From Rhyzopertha dominica (lineage: Eukaryota > Arthropoda > Insecta > Coleoptera > Bostrichidae), in the NCBI GenBank assembly GCA_025024175.1, contig QCXZ01000137.1:66154680-66218679 (forward strand): DNA of 64,000 nt. The letters run 5' to 3'. Below are positions 60,721-64,000 of this stretch, in pieces (the stretch's first letter is position 1; each line of letters starts with the position of its first letter). The notes below the pieces were generated by a model. That model had not been told where the DNA came from and ran no database searches. It saw only the letters and a program-made list of their open reading frames with translations. Made by a program: the position numbers and the translations under genes.

Positions 60721-62329
60721 CCGATGGTTTTGTTATTTATAGGTGATCTGAAAGCAATTACTACAATATTTACTCAGCCACCCACTTTACTGTTTCCCTA
60801 GTGAAAGGCTTTCTATGTGCCAAGTTTTAATGCGCTGTAAACGTCTGGTCCATTAAGGATTTAGCTCTCAGTATTGGTGCTTAATGTTCGAGCTAATTCT
60901 GTGGTTTAGGATACTCTCGAAGTAATCTCAAATGTGTAGATGGATAAGCGATGCCGATAAACAACACTATCGTCTTGCTCTTACTCTCGATTTGGGATCA
61001 GGTGTTTAGCGTTTTCAAGACGTTTGTTTTTATCTCATAATATTTTTGTTCCGAAGTTTAGATGTCAAATGGTGACAAGGATACTAAATTGTGTGTTGAT
61101 TTATAGCTGTCCATGTCAGTTTCTTTCCTACTTAATCATATTTTAACAAACCAAAACACATAAGCATCAAAAAACTGATTGTTCGAAAAACACCAATCTT
61201 TAACACTCAGCTTATATCTACTATTAGTATAATTTGGAACTCATACAGGCGTAAAAGGCTTACAAAGGTANAATNATTATAGTNAAGTAAGAAAACTCCA
61301 CAGGAGAAACATTTACAGCAACGGCAGTATAGTGCAATAAAATAGGCNAGAGGGTCNNTTCGAGGTTGTCAATTTGTACAAAAAAAAACATGATAAAAAG
61401 GAAAATACAATCCTTAGCCAAAATAACCGCAGTAGCTGTAATATTACAATTTGGAAAGAGTCTTTGACACTTTTATTCTAGAGGACCGGAGCTAAGTTGT
61501 AATTGTGAAAGAATAAATTAAAAGCAATTCTTATTATATTTATTGTGTCATCGGGTGTAGTTGGCAGTTCTTTTTGCATTGGTTGCGCGCATTGGTAAAT
61601 TGGTAATTATTATGCGCATTAGGAATAATAGTTATAATAGTTATAATTTTCATTAACCAACATTAATAGAAATGCAAATAGAAACCTGTTTTGTTATGTC
61701 TTTTACTAGATATAAACGCCATTAATCACCTTTAAAATTAAATACTGTAGGGCGGCAAAGACCCATATTAATACTGAAGCTTGAGTTACAGGTAACCTTC
61801 ATAAGCATTGTAAAGTAATTGACCTACACTTTTTATTTATATAGACTTTCCTTTTTAGTTTATTCTTGTGTATTATGTCGAAGTTATATAGTTTTGTTTT
61901 TTTGTTTTACCTTTTTTGTTCCAAATATTCTGAGCTATAGCTTAGAATCGCATTCGATGTTCGACTTCATTCCTTCAACCGACACTCAGACTTTTCACTA
62001 ATAACGCACGTCACTAGACTCAACATACTGACACGCTACTGGTCACATTTAAATCCTGCAAAAATTTATTATTTATAAACAAATGCGCATAACTTTTTAT
62101 TTCAGATTCCAGCAAATAAAATGGTCGAACAAATGACATGTGCTTTATTTTCAATTCATTCAGTTTTTTTCAAAAAATGGCACAAAAAATCAGATTCATG
62201 TCCCTGAAACATTTGATGAGTCATGTCACCTGCACTTCGAAATGTATCCAAAACCGTTTTTTTACATCTCTAGTCAGTTATTTCTGAAAGGCAAAAACAA
62301 TTCTTTCCAAAATACAAACCCTGAATTGC
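60721..62329. other. AT-rich gene-free stretch with ambiguous-base cluster
   Basis: No gene recognised. Six ambiguous bases fall between 61271 and 61358, one of the two densest clusters in the window, suggesting merged repeat copies or poor reads. The frames at 61819-62001 and 62140-62379 (+) are unassigned. Confidence 0.35.
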
Positions 62330-62700
62330 GGTTCATTACNAGACCGTCCGCGTTTCGTAAATGCCGCTCAGATAGATAATCCACCACAGGTCCAGAGCGG
62401 AAGAGATGCNGTCCGGTGGCTAGTTCGTCGGCGTAGAGCGATTTGCCTGTATTTAGAGCTCCCCTGTTTCCGTAGCGGGACTGACAGGGAAGGCGGGGTC
62501 CACCAGGTGAAAATTAATTGAATCTGCTACCTCCGCTGCCACATCTCATCAAGCTTCCCATGCAATTTCATCTTTAAAATACAATTTCCTGTCGAGGCTC
62601 TTCGGCATGTTTACTCACCAAATACGAGGAAGGTTGCGGCGAATAGAAATGAAAAAATTAACGGGAGTTTAAATCTGCTATGCAGGGAAGTGCAAGGAGA
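62330..62700. promoter_or_regulatory. candidate non-coding island
   Basis: Balanced, GC-richer sequence with CACCAGGTGAAAATTAATTG at 62501-62520. This is a CAGGTG E-box next to a homeodomain word, the same pairing as at 24551-24577 but in the other order. Two ambiguous bases (62340, 62410). No frame of note. Confidence 0.24.
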
Positions 62701-64000
62701 AGTCTCGGTGTTTTATGTCTCTCTGATTGAGTGATGCCTACAGTGAATAGTATTAGTACTACTTTTCATATTTCTATTATTTCGTTGGGTCCTTTGTAAT
62801 AGTTGTTCATGTAATGAATTGTGGTGTTCTTTGAAAAAACATTTGCCAGATTTTTTACCTGTGCCGCATCTTTGGTAATTTCCTTTGTGCTTAATATTTA
62901 CTATGATTTTATGTTTTGTGGCTAAGTCCCTTTCTTTTCACGTTAGCTTTATCTATAATTTTATTTCTTGATTGACTCCATCTTGTGCCGTACCAAAACA
63001 GATGCTTATTGTCACGACTGTTCGAATGCTACGGGTGCAGTGAACGTTTGGTGTCGTCACCTCCGATATATATGTCATAACCAGTAGATTTAAATTAACT
63101 GAAGTTTTTACTGGAAATTGCCTACGTACACCTAAATTCCTGGTCTGCAAAATAACAAAACAAAATCCTGCAAAAACTTTTTTTATAACCCAGATTCAAA
63201 AATTATTATACACATTAAGTCCTCTCTTTAACAGAGTGCATCTGGTTATCAAACGCTATCACGCTAAATTCTGAATAAAAATAATTTTGTTTTCTTTGTA
63301 GATGGAGAACTGAGTAATATTGGACCGAAAATTCTAAATGAATTTTGAACTTTTACAAGTTAAAACGGAAAGATATTTATCTGTAAACGCTGAAAGGTTG
63401 TAGTGTTTTAGAAGTTAAAAGACCATTCGACATGCACAGCCAAAAACTGATTCTGTTTGTATCATTAATAAATAATCTAAGAACAAAAAACAATAGGTAA
63501 ATCGCGTAACGCAATTCATTTTCTCCAGTTTATCAAAACATCTTTAAAAAGAAATTTTCCTTTGGGTTTGAACGTTTCAAGTTGACACATAAAGCAAGTG
63601 CCAGCAATTTTCATGTGCCTGTAATTTCCACACAAGCGATTTTTTATATGAGCTAGTTTTTAGTATCAAGTTTGTTGAAAGAAGTATACTATATTTTACG
63701 TGTACCATCGAGGTTCCACAAAAGAGGTAGCTTCATTTCCTTTGAACTTTCAGACGGATGTGCTGATCAAAATCAAAACTACACTATTATAAAGTTGCTT
63801 CTGGCAACGACACCCTTTTTACCGAATAATCAAAACTTTGTTGTAGAGTATATTGCCTTATTCAATATAGGGGAATGCTAGTCACCTCTAGACAAAAATG
63901 TTTGCAAATGCTGAAGAATAAGAACATTACTGACTTCAAATCTTCGTTGCCATCTTTTTATAAACGCAACTGTCTCTTAATTGAATTGAGTCCACGAGAA
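62701..64000. other. gene-free stretch to the window end
   Basis: AT-rich, with short unassigned frames at 62953-63150 (-) and 63672-63881 (+). No exon of the PAN-domain gene and no transposon motif were recognised. Confidence 0.35.

Noticed and set aside
1..64000. CRISPR array, operon, rRNA gene or bacterial-type system
   Set aside because: No spaced direct repeats of suitable length, no dense same-strand genes with ribosome sites, and no rRNA-like conserved blocks; the DNA is clearly eukaryotic.

Overview
The window reads as nuclear DNA of an insect: it is AT-rich, almost without long open frames, has GT/AG splice signals, and carries one recognisable gene exon in about 64 kb. That exon (41321-41654, + strand) encodes a signal peptide, a short acidic/proline linker and most of a PAN/Apple domain, and resembles the start of insect PAN-plus-ZP apical matrix proteins (the trynity/neyo/nyobe group). 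It ends at a clean splice donor and I found no continuation to its right, so 41655-64000 is probably the first part of a very long intron; 1-41300 is upstream intergenic or 5'UTR-intron DNA. The order of insect cannot be fixed from the sequence; a beetle is only a guess.

What fills the rest is mainly a graveyard of transposable elements. I can read at least ten broken DDE/DDD (Tc1/mariner, IS630-like) transposase relics: 2710-3640 (-), 7360-7990 (-), 9080-9880 (-), 12480-13218 (-), 36310-36660 (+), 37490-38020 (-), 43700-44400 (-), 48300-49610 (-), 50017-50690 (+) and 55160-55896 (-). There are also five non-LTR retrotransposon fragments (25640-25990, 28640-28905, 29700-30130, 46200-46610, 56480-56760) and one Crypton-like tyrosine recombinase fragment (39590-39950). 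All carry stops, frameshifts or deletions, and the catalytic residues are lost in different ways in different copies. Short non-autonomous or foldback elements lie at 10733-10800, 36914-37063 and 54609-54984.

Between the relics lie islands of more complex, less AT-rich sequence without plausible genes (for example 5740-6360, 11090-11790, 14130-14640, 19780-20460, 23130-24900, 27360-28140, 34540-35640, 47470-48130, 51030-52130, 53590-54080, 56940-57660, 60240-60720, 62330-62700). Spread around a gene with an apparently huge intron, these are candidates for conserved non-coding or enhancer DNA. Several hold recognisable binding-site words, including a strong CTCF-like site at 47863-47878.

The most unusual sequence pattern is a diverged array of a GGAAATCC-centred unit repeated at about 10 or 20 bp at 15129-15500. 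I see no evidence of a new enzymatic system, CRISPR array, operon, rRNA or tRNA gene. Most long open frames elsewhere overlap frames on the other strand and look like chance.
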